Made by a program: the position numbers and the translations under genes
Source: Tritrichomonas musculus
Taxonomy: Eukaryota > Parabasalia > Tritrichomonadida > Tritrichomonadidae
Direction of reading: 5' to 3'
Length of the DNA: 64,000 nt
Assembly (NCBI GenBank): GCA_039105265.1
Contig: JAPFFF010000066.1
Location: 62,001-126,000 of the forward strand
Notes under the pieces: generated by a model
What the model was told of the DNA's origin: nothing
What the model saw: only the letters and a program-made list of their open reading frames with translations
The model's database searches: none
Shown: positions 20,691 through 30,900 of the stretch, in pieces
Numbering within the stretch: position 1 is the first letter of the stretch
How the letters are laid out: each line of letters begins with the position of its first letter

Positions 20691-22023
20691 ATAATCAATA
20701 CAAATATTTGTAGTGGTTTTATTTCCTCAGAAACACATTTTGGTTATATGCTCCTTTTTGGAATATACGAGTTTTTAAACTTTACAATTATACGAGATGT
20801 TTTCTCAAGGTTAACACAGGAGAAATTAATGAATCCACAAAATTTGGCTGCATTCAAAAAAAAAAAAAAAAAAAAAAAGTTTAAGTTATTTAACAAATTA
20901 TAAGAGACCAGCTCTGGCAAAAAGCAACTGAAAATTGCAAGAATGATTTCCATATAAATTTGAATTTTTATTAGTATTTACAAACTCATCTTCATTTATA
21001 TTCTTGTTTTGAGGTAATATAGCCCTGCTGAGAAGTTTTTGATAGTAATAATTTATTTGAGGAAAGAGTTCTTCGATGGGATTTGTAAAACATCCCAGAG
21101 GAATTGTTCTGGTAATGTAAATGGACCCTTATGTTTTGTGGGTCAAACTTACGAGGAATGAAGGGTTTCTCATCGATACATAATGTGTTATAAGCTCTTA
21201 CTTTTTTTAATTGTTCTCTGAAGCTTCATATATTCATACATATATTCTTTTGGAATGTACTTAAAATAAAGAAAAAGAATATTGCAACGCAGGATTATTC
21301 AACAATAATTCATTATTTATATAATCCAGATGTAGCGAAAAAGGAAAATGAAATAATAATAATAAAAAGATAGAAAAAAAAAATAGGAAAGTTAATAAAA
21401 GAAATGAATAAAAAGTTGTTAAATGTATGTGTGGTTAGGATTTGTATTGTGTTTCTTTGTGAATGACAAATGTTGGAACGGATTTCAACCTTTCTACACT
21501 TGATTGATGCATTGAAGTCTCTATGTAATGAGGTACCATCGGAATTCCTATTACACTTTTCCGCTAGTCTTGCCTTCCATTCGACATTTTATGACTTAGT
21601 TTTTTTCACAGTGAACAACGAATTAGATATGTTAATCCAACTTTCACGTATAAAGCGGTTTCACAAAATGTGTTTTCATATGCTTTATCAGAAAATACTT
21701 TTGTGTGTTTCATCTTCACAAAAACAAAGTAGCTTTGTTTTTAAATTTTTAAGCGCAGAACTATAAGGAACATCTGTAATTTGGTGACTTCTTCTCATTT
21801 TTACATTGTTTCCAATCCAATCTTTTGCAAAATGACTGATTTGTCTGTACTTGCTTTTATTCGTTTCCCAAACTCTCATGAATTCATATTTAATTGCCTT
21901 TTAAAACTGATTTTGTTTGTTCACCTGATGGATTATTGTTTTTTCTTTGATTTACTTTGTTTCTGATTTGGTCGGGAATATTTTTTGCATCCAATATTTC
22001 AACTCTTTCTCACCAATTGTAAT

Positions 22024-22066
<43 letters not shown>

Positions 22067-22333
22067 GAAGTTATTAAGATCATTATTATTATAATAATTA
22101 TTATTATCAATGGAATTAGTTTCAATTGGAATTCGGCAAAATTCATCATTTGAAAAGACAAAGTTGGACTTTTGAAGTTCTTCTTTTGCAAATTCATTAC
22201 TGCTTAAACATTCCATTCTGGTTTTTATAAGTAATCTTCATTGGTACTTCTGGTTCTACATGCTTCTTCTTCGTCAATTATATCTGCAAAGGTAGCTTCA
22301 TAAGCTGGGTCATTTACAATAACATCATGATAT
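20691..22333. other. AT-rich region with possible decayed coding traces
   Basis: I see no intact gene. It contains an A run near 20,858, a 36-base A run at 22,029-22,064, and a mixed-composition stretch (about 21,470-21,770) whose minus strand has short open pieces that I cannot assign. Confidence 0.4.
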
Positions 22334-22640
22334 TTAGCTTCTTATGCATCTTTTATTTTTTTGAATAGCTGTCTTAACATCATCGAAATTTAAATTATCT
22401 TTGGGTAATAAAGCATTTGTGATTATATCATATAATATGAACCTTTGTACTCGAATAAATTCTATATCATCATCATCATCACTGGACCTTAACCGATTTA
22501 GTAGAAGATAAGAATTAATCTTTCCTGAATCAAACTTCTTGAAATGTCTAATATTTGTAAATCCATTGAAAAATTTAACAGTGTTTCTTTAAAATATTTG
22601 CTTCAATTAGTTCAATTATTCTGATGGGTATTCCTCCAGT
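22334..22640 (-). pseudogene. Decayed coding stretch, unrecognised
   Basis: On the minus strand an open run of about 80 codons includes FTNIRHFKKFDSGKINSY, a short Asp run, and IEFIRVQRFILYDIITNALL. Upstream, NTGGIPIRIIELIEANILKK is readable after a break. Composition and hydrophobic pattern look like real helical coding sequence, but I do not recognise the family. The frame ends in TAA at 22,334-22,336. Confidence 0.3.
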
Positions 22641-23127
22641 ATTAAACTTCACTGTTCCAAAAAATCAAATTCTGGCAAATTTGAAAGATTAACATTAAAT
22701 TTTAAGAATCAAGAGCTGATTCTGAAAATACACTTTGCTATGGGCAAATCAGTATCTTTGAAAAATATAAAAACCTCTTCTTATGTGGTTGTTTATTAAA
22801 TATCATTAGACTAAGAGCATATTTAAATGCATTAATATGCAAGTATTGACTCACTCAGGATCAGATAAATCAGCAGATTCATTTAAGTAATAAGCAGGAA
22901 CATCAGTGGAATTGCCTTCTGCAACATTATGAGTCCAATAATTTTAGATAATGGGGGAGGGGAAAAAAAATGATGACAATTACCTGAACTTTCTCTTTCA
23001 AGATTTTAACAAAATGAACTGTGAAAAATGACTCAACCTTGTCAACTTAAATACTGACATTGATAGTTTGACCTATTCTCTTTAATCTGATACATGTGAA
23101 AAAAATGATATTTTGGTAAAATCTGAC
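22641..23127. other. AT-rich spacer without a recognisable gene
   Basis: A mixture of short open pieces and low-complexity sequence. Nothing is assignable. Confidence 0.4.
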
Positions 23128-23285
23128 AACATCACTCTCTGGAACCATGCTCATAGTCCCCCACCTACTTCTGCTACCAAAGAAGAGAGAATCCACCACT
23201 CCTCTTCTGAACTTATTCACCTGCTTAAATGTTTTATTACTTTACTCTAATGATTATTCAACTAATTTCACACACTGGAAAAATA
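23128..23285 (+). mobile_element. Decayed LINE 3' end
   Basis: The words CTCTGGAACCATGCTCATAG, CTGCTACCAAAGAAGAGAG and CACCACTCCTCTTCTGAA match the C-terminal coding end of family B. They are followed by ACTCTAATGATTATTCAACT and CACACACTGGAAA, a worn version of the TTAATAAAC end and junction word. It shows an older insertion outside the main stack. Confidence 0.65.
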
Positions 23286-23378
23286 TAATATTTTATCAAA
23301 TCGTTTTTTTCTTTTATAAATGTAATAGAACTATTTAAAATTTAACTATTTTTTATAAAATTCTATTTTTTTCAGATG

Positions 23379-24002
23379 TGGGGGAGCCAAAAATAACGTA
23401 TTTTTTATTTAAAAAAATACCAATTTTAACAGTATAAAAAAAGATTTATTTCTTGTTATTGGAAGAATAAGTATGAAAACTTATTTTATTTAATCCGTAT
23501 ATCTTATGCCTAACTTGATTAAATATGAAGTTTTTATTTATCATTAAAATATATTTATCTCGATATAAAAATAAGTTATAATAAAAATTATAATATATTT
23601 ATTATATAAAAACAATTTTAAAAAATATTATTTCTTCAAATACTATTATTAATAATTTTTAAATGAAAAAAATTATAGATAAATATTGCATGTGCAATGA
23701 TTTACGAAATTCTTCTCAAAGATAAAAGAAAATCTAGTTTTGACGAATCAAATAAAAATAGTAATATTTAAATAAAATAATATTAAAATATAACAAATAA
23801 AACGCTGGCCAATTCCAAACTGAGAACAAATTAACTATAATAATTGTTTTTCTGACCATATAGCACCAGAATTTTTTTTATTTTTTGATTTTGGAATTTG
23901 CCAGTCCAATCATCTTGAAACTTTGTGATTTAATTTACCATATATATATAAGAATTTATATTATAATTTTGAACTGATTTAAAAAAAAATTTTGCTCCCC
24001 CA
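23379..24002. repeat. Inverted repeats TGGGGGAGC around 0.6 kb of AT-rich DNA
   Basis: TGGGGGAGCCAAAAAT at 23,379 returns inverted (ATTTTTGCTCCCCCA) at the right end, with one base missing. The interior is noncoding. It could be a MITE just upstream of the ankyrin gene. No target duplication is clear. Confidence 0.4.
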
Positions 24003-24131
24003 CCTCTTTTTTTTCTCAAATAATTTTGTCACTGTGGAAAAATTGTGAAATTTCAAACACCAAATTTTTGAAAAGGCCAAAATTTTGGTAAAAATTTATA
24101 TGGCACACAAAAGCTTTTTTCTAAAAAACAA

Positions 24132-25904
24132 ATGATTAGCGAAGAAACTTTGATTTCTATATTTGTTGATGATGATGCTGAGCAGCTTACGAATTTGATA
24201 TCAAATGTTAACGATCACACTTTCCCGAAAACAAACAATAAATATAAATACACGAAGATTTTAAGTTGTAGTCAAGGAGCTCCTCTTATATCAATTGCTG
24301 CATATTTTGGAGCTCAAAACTGTTATCAATATCTTGCAGATACCGAAACAGAAGTTCCAGATTTCAAAATATCAGTTATGGAATATGCTTGTGCTGGAGG
24401 AAACATGAACATTATTCGAGATGTTTCAGTTAAATTTCCTAATAATATAATTGCAAAAAATTATTTTTATTATTACAGTGCTGGTTATTTAGCAATTTAT
24501 TATGGTAATTTTGATGCTGTCAAATGGCTTCTTTTAAAAGGCTACAAATTTACCAAAAAAGAAATATCCAACGCATTTTTATTAGGTTATGAGGATATTG
24601 CTGACTTTTTTATTGAAAACAATGAACTTAATCGAGAAATTTCAGATTTTTACAACTGGGCGATTGAGCTCTTATGCTTAAGTGGAAATGATAAATTTCT
24701 TCAAAAGTTACTGACCAAATTTTCTCACAAAAAGTTTACTAAAAATCATTATCAACAATTTATTAACAAAGCATGCCAAGAAGGAAATCTTTCATGTGTA
24801 AAATGCCTAATAAATAACTCAAAAAACTTTTTCCCGAGATCATATTCCATTTTTATTCAACCTTCTTTGCTCTCTGCCTCCAAATTTGATTATCTAGATA
24901 TCATTATCTATCTTGTTCGCAAAGGGGGAACTTTATATGATATTAAATCATACATTTCTCCATTGAAAATCGCATTAACATCAGGTTCAATCGATACAGC
25001 TGAATATTATCTTAACAATATGCCCAAAATCGAAACTGATACAATAATAGAATTCTTCATAAATGTTTTCTTTAGTTTTTATTCATATCCAATTATGGAG
25101 TTACTTCTCAAGTATATAAATAAGACTTTATTTGAAATGAAAGAGATGTTTACTGAATTATCTATTAAATACAGTGTTTTAGACTTTTTTGACGATTTAG
25201 TAGATAATCAAATATCACTCGATTTTATCACAATTGATTACTTTGACAAATATGCCTACCAGTACGAAGTTTTCTATAAATTATATTCTTTAGGTCAAAA
25301 ATACAAATTTGATATCCATAATAAAGTTTTTCTGGCCGCATTGAAAAGTGTTAATGATCGATTTCTTGACTTTGCATTTTCTGCTGGGGCTGTTTTATCT
25401 GACGAGGTTGTCGAAGCCTCTGAATGTATTAAATATAGAAGCAATTTTTTCAAGAAAGATAATTTAATTGAAAAAGTTCTTAGATCCAAAATTGACCTTT
25501 CAAAATATCCAAACTTTTTGAATGATTTAATAAATTCTTGTGGAAGAAAAGTTTTTATTTATGAGCAACTTGCAGTTGACGCAATTGATAACGGAGCTTG
25601 CATAACAAGAGAAGATATTATCTACGCACTTAATAAAAAATGGAGTTTAATGTTTCGTAAGGCTATCGATATTAAATATTATCCAATTGAAGTTGATGAA
25701 ATCCCATTAGATAACTTGGTGTGCAATCATTTATATTATGAAGATATTATAAAGCTTATTATTGAAAGACAGCCTTCAATATATGACCAATTAATTGAAA
25801 AAATTAATAGACTGAATATTGATAACACTGCAACTACTATAATTAAATCCTTGCAGCCTGTTAAACCACAACCTGTTATAAGAATTATGATATTTAAAAA
25901 ATAA
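24132..25904 (+). CDS. Ankyrin-repeat protein of the trichomonad type
   Basis: The protein has 590 residues and no signal peptide or membrane segment. Degenerate ankyrin units are spaced about 30-33 residues apart: ISIAAYFGAQNCYQYL (~55), MEYACAGGNMNIIRDV (~82), LAIYYGNFDAVKWLLLKGYK (~120), AFLLGYEDIADFFIENN (~150), ACQEGNLSCVKCLINNS (~215), ASKFDYLDIIIYLVRKGG (~255), ALTSGSIDTAEYYL (~285) and further weak units to ~500. The pattern resembles the DUF3447 ankyrin families that are greatly expanded in trichomonads. The role is unknown, presumably protein binding. The stop TAA is followed directly by A (TAAA), like the trichomonad 3'-end signal. The neighbour downstream is a caspase-fold gene on the same strand. 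Confidence 0.8.
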   Translation: MISEETLISIFVDDDAEQLTNLISNVNDHTFPKTNNKYKYTKILSCSQGAPLISIAAYFGAQNCYQYLADTETEVPDFKISVMEYACAGGNMNIIRDVSVKFPNNIIAKNYFYYYSAGYLAIYYGNFDAVKWLLLKGYKFTKKEISNAFLLGYEDIADFFIENNELNREISDFYNWAIELLCLSGNDKFLQKLLTKFSHKKFTKNHYQQFINKACQEGNLSCVKCLINNSKNFFPRSYSIFIQPSLLSASKFDYLDIIIYLVRKGGTLYDIKSYISPLKIALTSGSIDTAEYYLNNMPKIETDTIIEFFINVFFSFYSYPIMELLLKYINKTLFEMKEMFTELSIKYSVLDFFDDLVDNQISLDFITIDYFDKYAYQYEVFYKLYSLGQKYKFDIHNKVFLAALKSVNDRFLDFAFSAGAVLSDEVVEASECIKYRSNFFKKDNLIEKVLRSKIDLSKYPNFLNDLINSCGRKVFIYEQLAVDAIDNGACITREDIIYALNKKWSLMFRKAIDIKYYPIEVDEIPLDNLVCNHLYYEDIIKLIIERQPSIYDQLIEKINRLNIDNTATTIIKSLQPVKPQPVIRIMIFKK

Positions 25905-26349
25905 ATGTGGAATTTATTTTAAATAAAATATTCATTATCCTTAAATATCAAATCGATTTTATCTTTTTATTATTAACAATAACTGCTTTTTTAAAAACAA
26001 GTTCTCCATAGGAAAAAAGAATTTACTAAAAAATCCTATATTTATAATGAGCAAACATTTTTTGTTAAATGATTTTAATTGATTTGAATATGAATCAAAA
26101 ATAGCTTTTTATATGAAAATTTCGTTCTACTGCATTTACTTTGTTTATATTTTCAAAAATATATTATCTTTAAAATTATTCAATTTTTTTCAATTAAATA
26201 ATTAACGAATTTCTATAATTTTATTGAAAAATTAAAATAGTTTCACAAATATAAAAATAATTTGATTGAAATTGATTAAATAAAACAACGATATTTATTT
26301 ATTTTTTATAATAAAAGATCTTGATGTATAAAAGAAAGAGTCTTGATGT
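25905..26349. other. AT-rich spacer between ankyrin and caspase-like genes
   Basis: This DNA is noncoding. It presumably holds the 3' end signals of the upstream gene and upstream promoter DNA of the next one. Confidence 0.5.
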
Positions 26350-26356
26350 TTCATAT
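26350..26356 (+). promoter_or_regulatory. Initiator-like TCATATC upstream of the caspase-like gene
   Basis: TCATA matches the trichomonad Inr consensus TCA(Y)W and lies about 28 bases before the ATG at 26,379, a normal distance for short trichomonad leaders. The motif is short and could occur by chance. Confidence 0.4.
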
Positions 26357-26378
26357 CATTTTTTAATAACAAAAACAA

Positions 26379-27401
26379 ATGGAAGATAATCAAGTCCCAA
26401 CAACAACCAGTGTCGCTGATAACAACACCTGCTATGACAAACCAGACAAAAGACAAAAGCATCCACACTATGAACACCGTACTGAAAAGCTTATGAGAAA
26501 GAACAATGAATTTTCTGAAAAGAAATTCCAAAGAATCCGCCGTGTTTCCACTCAAAAGAAACTCAAGAAAGCATTCAAACGTATTGGTCGTAAACTCAAT
26601 CATGTCAGCAGAAATGAAATGCCAACAGAAGGATATGACAAAGTTTGCCTCATTTTGATCAACAACTTCAAGCATGATAAACATGATCCTAAAGTAGGTG
26701 CCATGAACGATGGCTACTTATTTGGTCTTTATCATCACCGATTAGGATTCAAAGTTTTCTACCTTCTCAACTGCATCCAAGGAAACTATCCTAAATATCT
26801 TCAATTCTTCCTCTTCCACACCAGAGAAAACCTTACTGTTTTCTACTCTGGTCGTGATACCATTGACTTTGGAAGCCATGGTGTAGAATTCAAAGACAAG
26901 AATGTCACAGCAAATCAATTTGGACATTTAATTGCACGTGACAACAACGGAAAATGCAAAGTTGTTTTCGTTTCTGATTGCACTGCAGGAGGATCCGTCT
27001 TTGATATCCAAGCTGTCAACAAGGTCAACAATCCAAATCCATCTGAAATGATCTCTTTCGCTGCCAACAAGATCACTGATCCAAACTCAAAGGTCGGACG
27101 TCGTTCACACGGTATCTTTACTTACTACTTCTGCAAGATTATCTATGAAGATCCATCAATTTCACCAAAGCGACTTGTTGAACGTTTGAACGCATCACTC
27201 GCTCGTTTCAGTGAGTCAGTTGACTGCCAAATGACAAACGCTCTCACTGAAGGCGAACCAATGTACAAGCCAGGCGAACATCCTTCTGCTGATCCTGTTG
27301 AAGAAATCATCGAATATGAAGATTCTCATCCAGATGAAGTTGACAATGATGATGAACCTGATTCTGATGATGAATTCATCGAAGAAGATACAGAAAATTA
27401 A
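26379..27401 (+). CDS. Metacaspase-like (C14 fold) protein lacking the catalytic His
   Basis: The protein has 340 residues. A basic N-terminal extension (1-85) precedes a caspase-type domain. It begins KVCLILINNF, continues with the helix GAMNDGYLFGLYHHRLGFKV, and has the strand-loop TVFYSGRD (156-160), where active enzymes have YSGHG. The nucleophile strand is VVFVSDCTAGG with Cys201 in the expected place. Arg159 stands where the His of the dyad should be; the nearest His is 167 (GSHGVEF). A Glu/Asp-rich tail (~305-340) ends the protein. By family knowledge such proteins cleave after basic residues, but the lost His suggests a pseudoenzyme or a shifted active site. Composition is less AT-rich than the surroundings, suggesting good expression. 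Confidence 0.75.
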   Translation: MEDNQVPTTTSVADNNTCYDKPDKRQKHPHYEHRTEKLMRKNNEFSEKKFQRIRRVSTQKKLKKAFKRIGRKLNHVSRNEMPTEGYDKVCLILINNFKHDKHDPKVGAMNDGYLFGLYHHRLGFKVFYLLNCIQGNYPKYLQFFLFHTRENLTVFYSGRDTIDFGSHGVEFKDKNVTANQFGHLIARDNNGKCKVVFVSDCTAGGSVFDIQAVNKVNNPNPSEMISFAANKITDPNSKVGRRSHGIFTYYFCKIIYEDPSISPKRLVERLNASLARFSESVDCQMTNALTEGEPMYKPGEHPSADPVEEIIEYEDSHPDEVDNDDEPDSDDEFIEEDTEN

Positions 27402-27979
27402 TCATGTAATTTGAATAAAAAAATATTTTATTTATAATATTATTTGATTTGTTTTATATTTTTTCCCAAAATATCTTTGAATAAAAAAAATATAATTTTA
27501 TTATTATTAATGATAAATATTTATTATTCTATGAGATATAATATTTTTAAATTTATGAGATAAATTTTCAATTTTGAATGTTGTAAAAATATTTGATTAT
27601 TGTTTAACATTTATACGATCATTTCCCATTTAAATTGTAATTTAAAAAAATATTTAATATCCTGAAAAATATCTTGTAAATATTGTTAATATTTTAAATT
27701 TATATTAATTAATATATAAACTATAATTTAAATTTATTTGAATTACAAAAACGTAATCAATAATCATATATAAAATTCAATCAGGTCAATATGTCAAATA
27801 ACAGCATGCAAATTTAATATAAAATTGAATACCATTCCAATTAATTAAATGAATCCAATATACATATATATAAATAAAAAAACAAATTAAAATAAATTAA
27901 TTCGACAAAAAAAAAAATTTAGATATTATAGTTCACCGCCATTATTACTATAAAAATAAATAAATAAATAAATAAAAAC
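27402..27979. other. Convergent intergenic spacer
   Basis: AT-rich spacer between convergent genes, with a short AAAT microsatellite at about 27,951-27,975. No gene is seen. Confidence 0.6.
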
Positions 27980-30900
27980 TTATTTCTTCCTACCAACGAG
28001 GTAAGTTACAACCATTCCATTTTTGACCTCAATTTGACCTCTTTCCTTGATAGTGAAAGAATCGCCGTAAATCAGCTCGTAGACAGATCTTGACACATGG
28101 ACAGCTGAAGGGACTCCGTGGTGCTCCATTTGTTGAGCCATATTGATAGCAGGACCCAAAATCTCGAAAGTTGGCTTTCCGATACCAAGAACGCCAGCAA
28201 CGATAGGACCACCAGTATTGATACCCACTCGAATTCTTAGGGATTCATTCAATTCTTTGTTGAGATCAGAAATTGCGTCCAATGCGTCCAAACCGAAATT
28301 GACGACTTCTTTTGCATGCACGGCGGGTTGATTGACTTCGGCGAAGACTCCACCAGCAGCCATGTAGCAATCACCGATGCACTTGATCTTTGTCATTGTC
28401 GGGTACTTAGCGACCAAATTGTCGTTTTTCATGAAGAGTAAATTCAATGTTGCCATAACTTTTTCAGCTGGTAAAGAGCCGCACCAAGGAGTGAATGAAA
28501 CGATATCCATGAAGACGATTGTTGCTGATTGCACTGCGAAAGATATGTTCTTCTCGCCGGCTTGAACTCTTGGAACTAAAGAAGCAGGAAGAATTGAGCC
28601 AAGAAGCTTGTCAGATTTTTGTTTCTCTTCAAGAATCAACGTGTTATAACGGACAGTTTGTGTTATATCACGAATGACAATGATGAGACGATCATTGATG
28701 ATTGCTGATTCTATTTCAAGATTGATGACACTTTTCTCTTTTCCTGCAGTATAGGTAACTTCTTCTTTTGACGGTTTTTGCGGTTGTGCATTCAATAAGT
28801 TGTCAACGTTTCCTTGGAAGCCAGAATTATTGAGGAAGTCTGATATTGGCTTGTCTTTGCATTCTTCATTCATCTCTTCTCCAAAGATTCGTGTAAATGC
28901 CGAGTTTGTCATTTCGACGTTTTTCTCAGCTGAACAAACCATGATTGCGTCAGGAAGGTGGCCACAAACTTCTTCATAAAACTTCTCGGTTCTTGTTCCA
29001 TTGTCACCGCGACTCTTGGCAAAGCTTCCGTCTAAAACTTGCATTATTTTTGGAGTTGATGCAATGACTTTTGGCTGTGCGTGCAAGATCAGTTTTAAGA
29101 CGCTTCGAATGTGATCATCGATTGAATGGAAGATGAAAAGTAAGGCTACTTCGAAGACAAATCCAGCGGCAAGCAAAATTATAAGATAGATCATTTGACC
29201 ATTTTTCATATTATTCAAATCTGAAGTGATTTGGTCAATGATACTGGATGACATCGGGAAGATCAAAAGATCATAAACTGGGAAAATAAGTAGATCCCAA
29301 ATTGCTCTAAAACTTTCGTCATTTGGAAGATATTCGAAATGGTCTGGATCATGTTCATAAGGTATTGTAAATGAACGATAGACACCTTCAGTGAAAATGA
29401 TGATATCAGAAGCAGTGAAGCAAAGACAAATCTCTCTGAAATCAGTTGTTATTTGGTATTCATTTGGACATATGAACTTTTTATTGGCTTCATTTACGAA
29501 CTTTTGGAAAGCTGCAAAAGGAGGCTCATCAATTGTACTTCCACCGAAACGTGCTTTATTATAATATTCACGAGATTTTTCAAGACGTAAATCAATTCTT
29601 TCTAAAAGATTGATTTTATTAGCATTGCTGATGCTTGTGTAATTATAACGGAAACCAATCAAGCTTGTAATACAAGTTGTAGCAGCAACAAGATTTGCAT
29701 ACATTCCTTGCAAGTAGTCTAAATGAGGACTGTTACAACGAAGGTTATTACTAATGTTTTTCATTGTCATTGCAAGCAATATTATACTTACTATTTGAAG
29801 AACCATAATAAGCAAAATAAGAGATGCTATGTATAAAGAATCATGGGAATTTGCACCATTTGTTCCTCCTGTCATGAACATTTTAAGAATGTTTTCTTCT
29901 TGTTTGTTTGTTTCTTGGTTTGTGTTTGTAGCTGATGTTCCTTCGGATTCATTCTTTAATATTCGAAGATTTTCAGCAAGTTGAGATACTTCATTCTTAG
30001 GGAAAGAAGTGATACAACGATAAGTTTCTTCTTTGTTGGATTGAATCCATCTAACACCAGCAACTGCAGATATAATGAAAAGAACAGCTGATCCGCAAAC
30101 AGCGCCAATCATTATATACATAATCAACTTTTGTTGTTGATTATCATTATCTGATATGTACTCAATCATTAATCTTAAGGCTTCATTGAAATTGTCAGCA
30201 ATTGATGTCATCGATGTTGATGGATTCAAAATTGCTGAAGTGTTAACAAAAGAATCATTTAATGTTTTATTAACTATGAGTTCTCTTTGTTGAGATACAA
30301 TATCAGCAAGTGCACTCATTAATGAAATCATCTTAGGATTTGGCGTAGTGAAACTAAAGAAGGTGTAATTAATTGATGGTTCAAAAATCAAGTCTTTGGC
30401 CATATCCATATTTTTGTTGTTTTTTACATAAGTTCTAAATAAGTCAATCTTCTCCATGTAAAGAGTCATTTGTTTGCACAAATAAGACAACTGTTCATGC
30501 GTCGTATAAGTTGATCCAAAGTTTTCAGGTAGGTAAGTTTTATCGGTTCCTTCAGGTTGCTCAAACACGTTAAATCTTTCCATTAAAACTTGAAGACCAA
30601 AAGCGATGATTTGATACATAACAGTCCTTGCCATTGAAAGGCTATTCATGTGTTCCATTGGAGCAATCAAACCATCAATGTAACTTGGAATCAAAAGGAG
30701 AAGAATAATGACTGGTGCTGCAAAGAGTATGAAATAAAGAAGCAATGTAATCACTGACATTCCGCAAGTTGAAGGAATTCTTAAATTTTCAATTCTATCT
30801 CTAAAAGTGGAAGATTCTTCTCTCTCTTGAGTTTCTTGATCATTTTCATCAAGATCAATTGTTGAACTTGACATTTCATTTGCCGTTGCTTGTGAAATTA

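Noticed and set aside
22029-22064. 36-base A run as a poly(A) tail of a retrogene
   Set aside because: No reverse-transcribed coding sequence or target duplication flanks it. Long A/T runs are common across the window.
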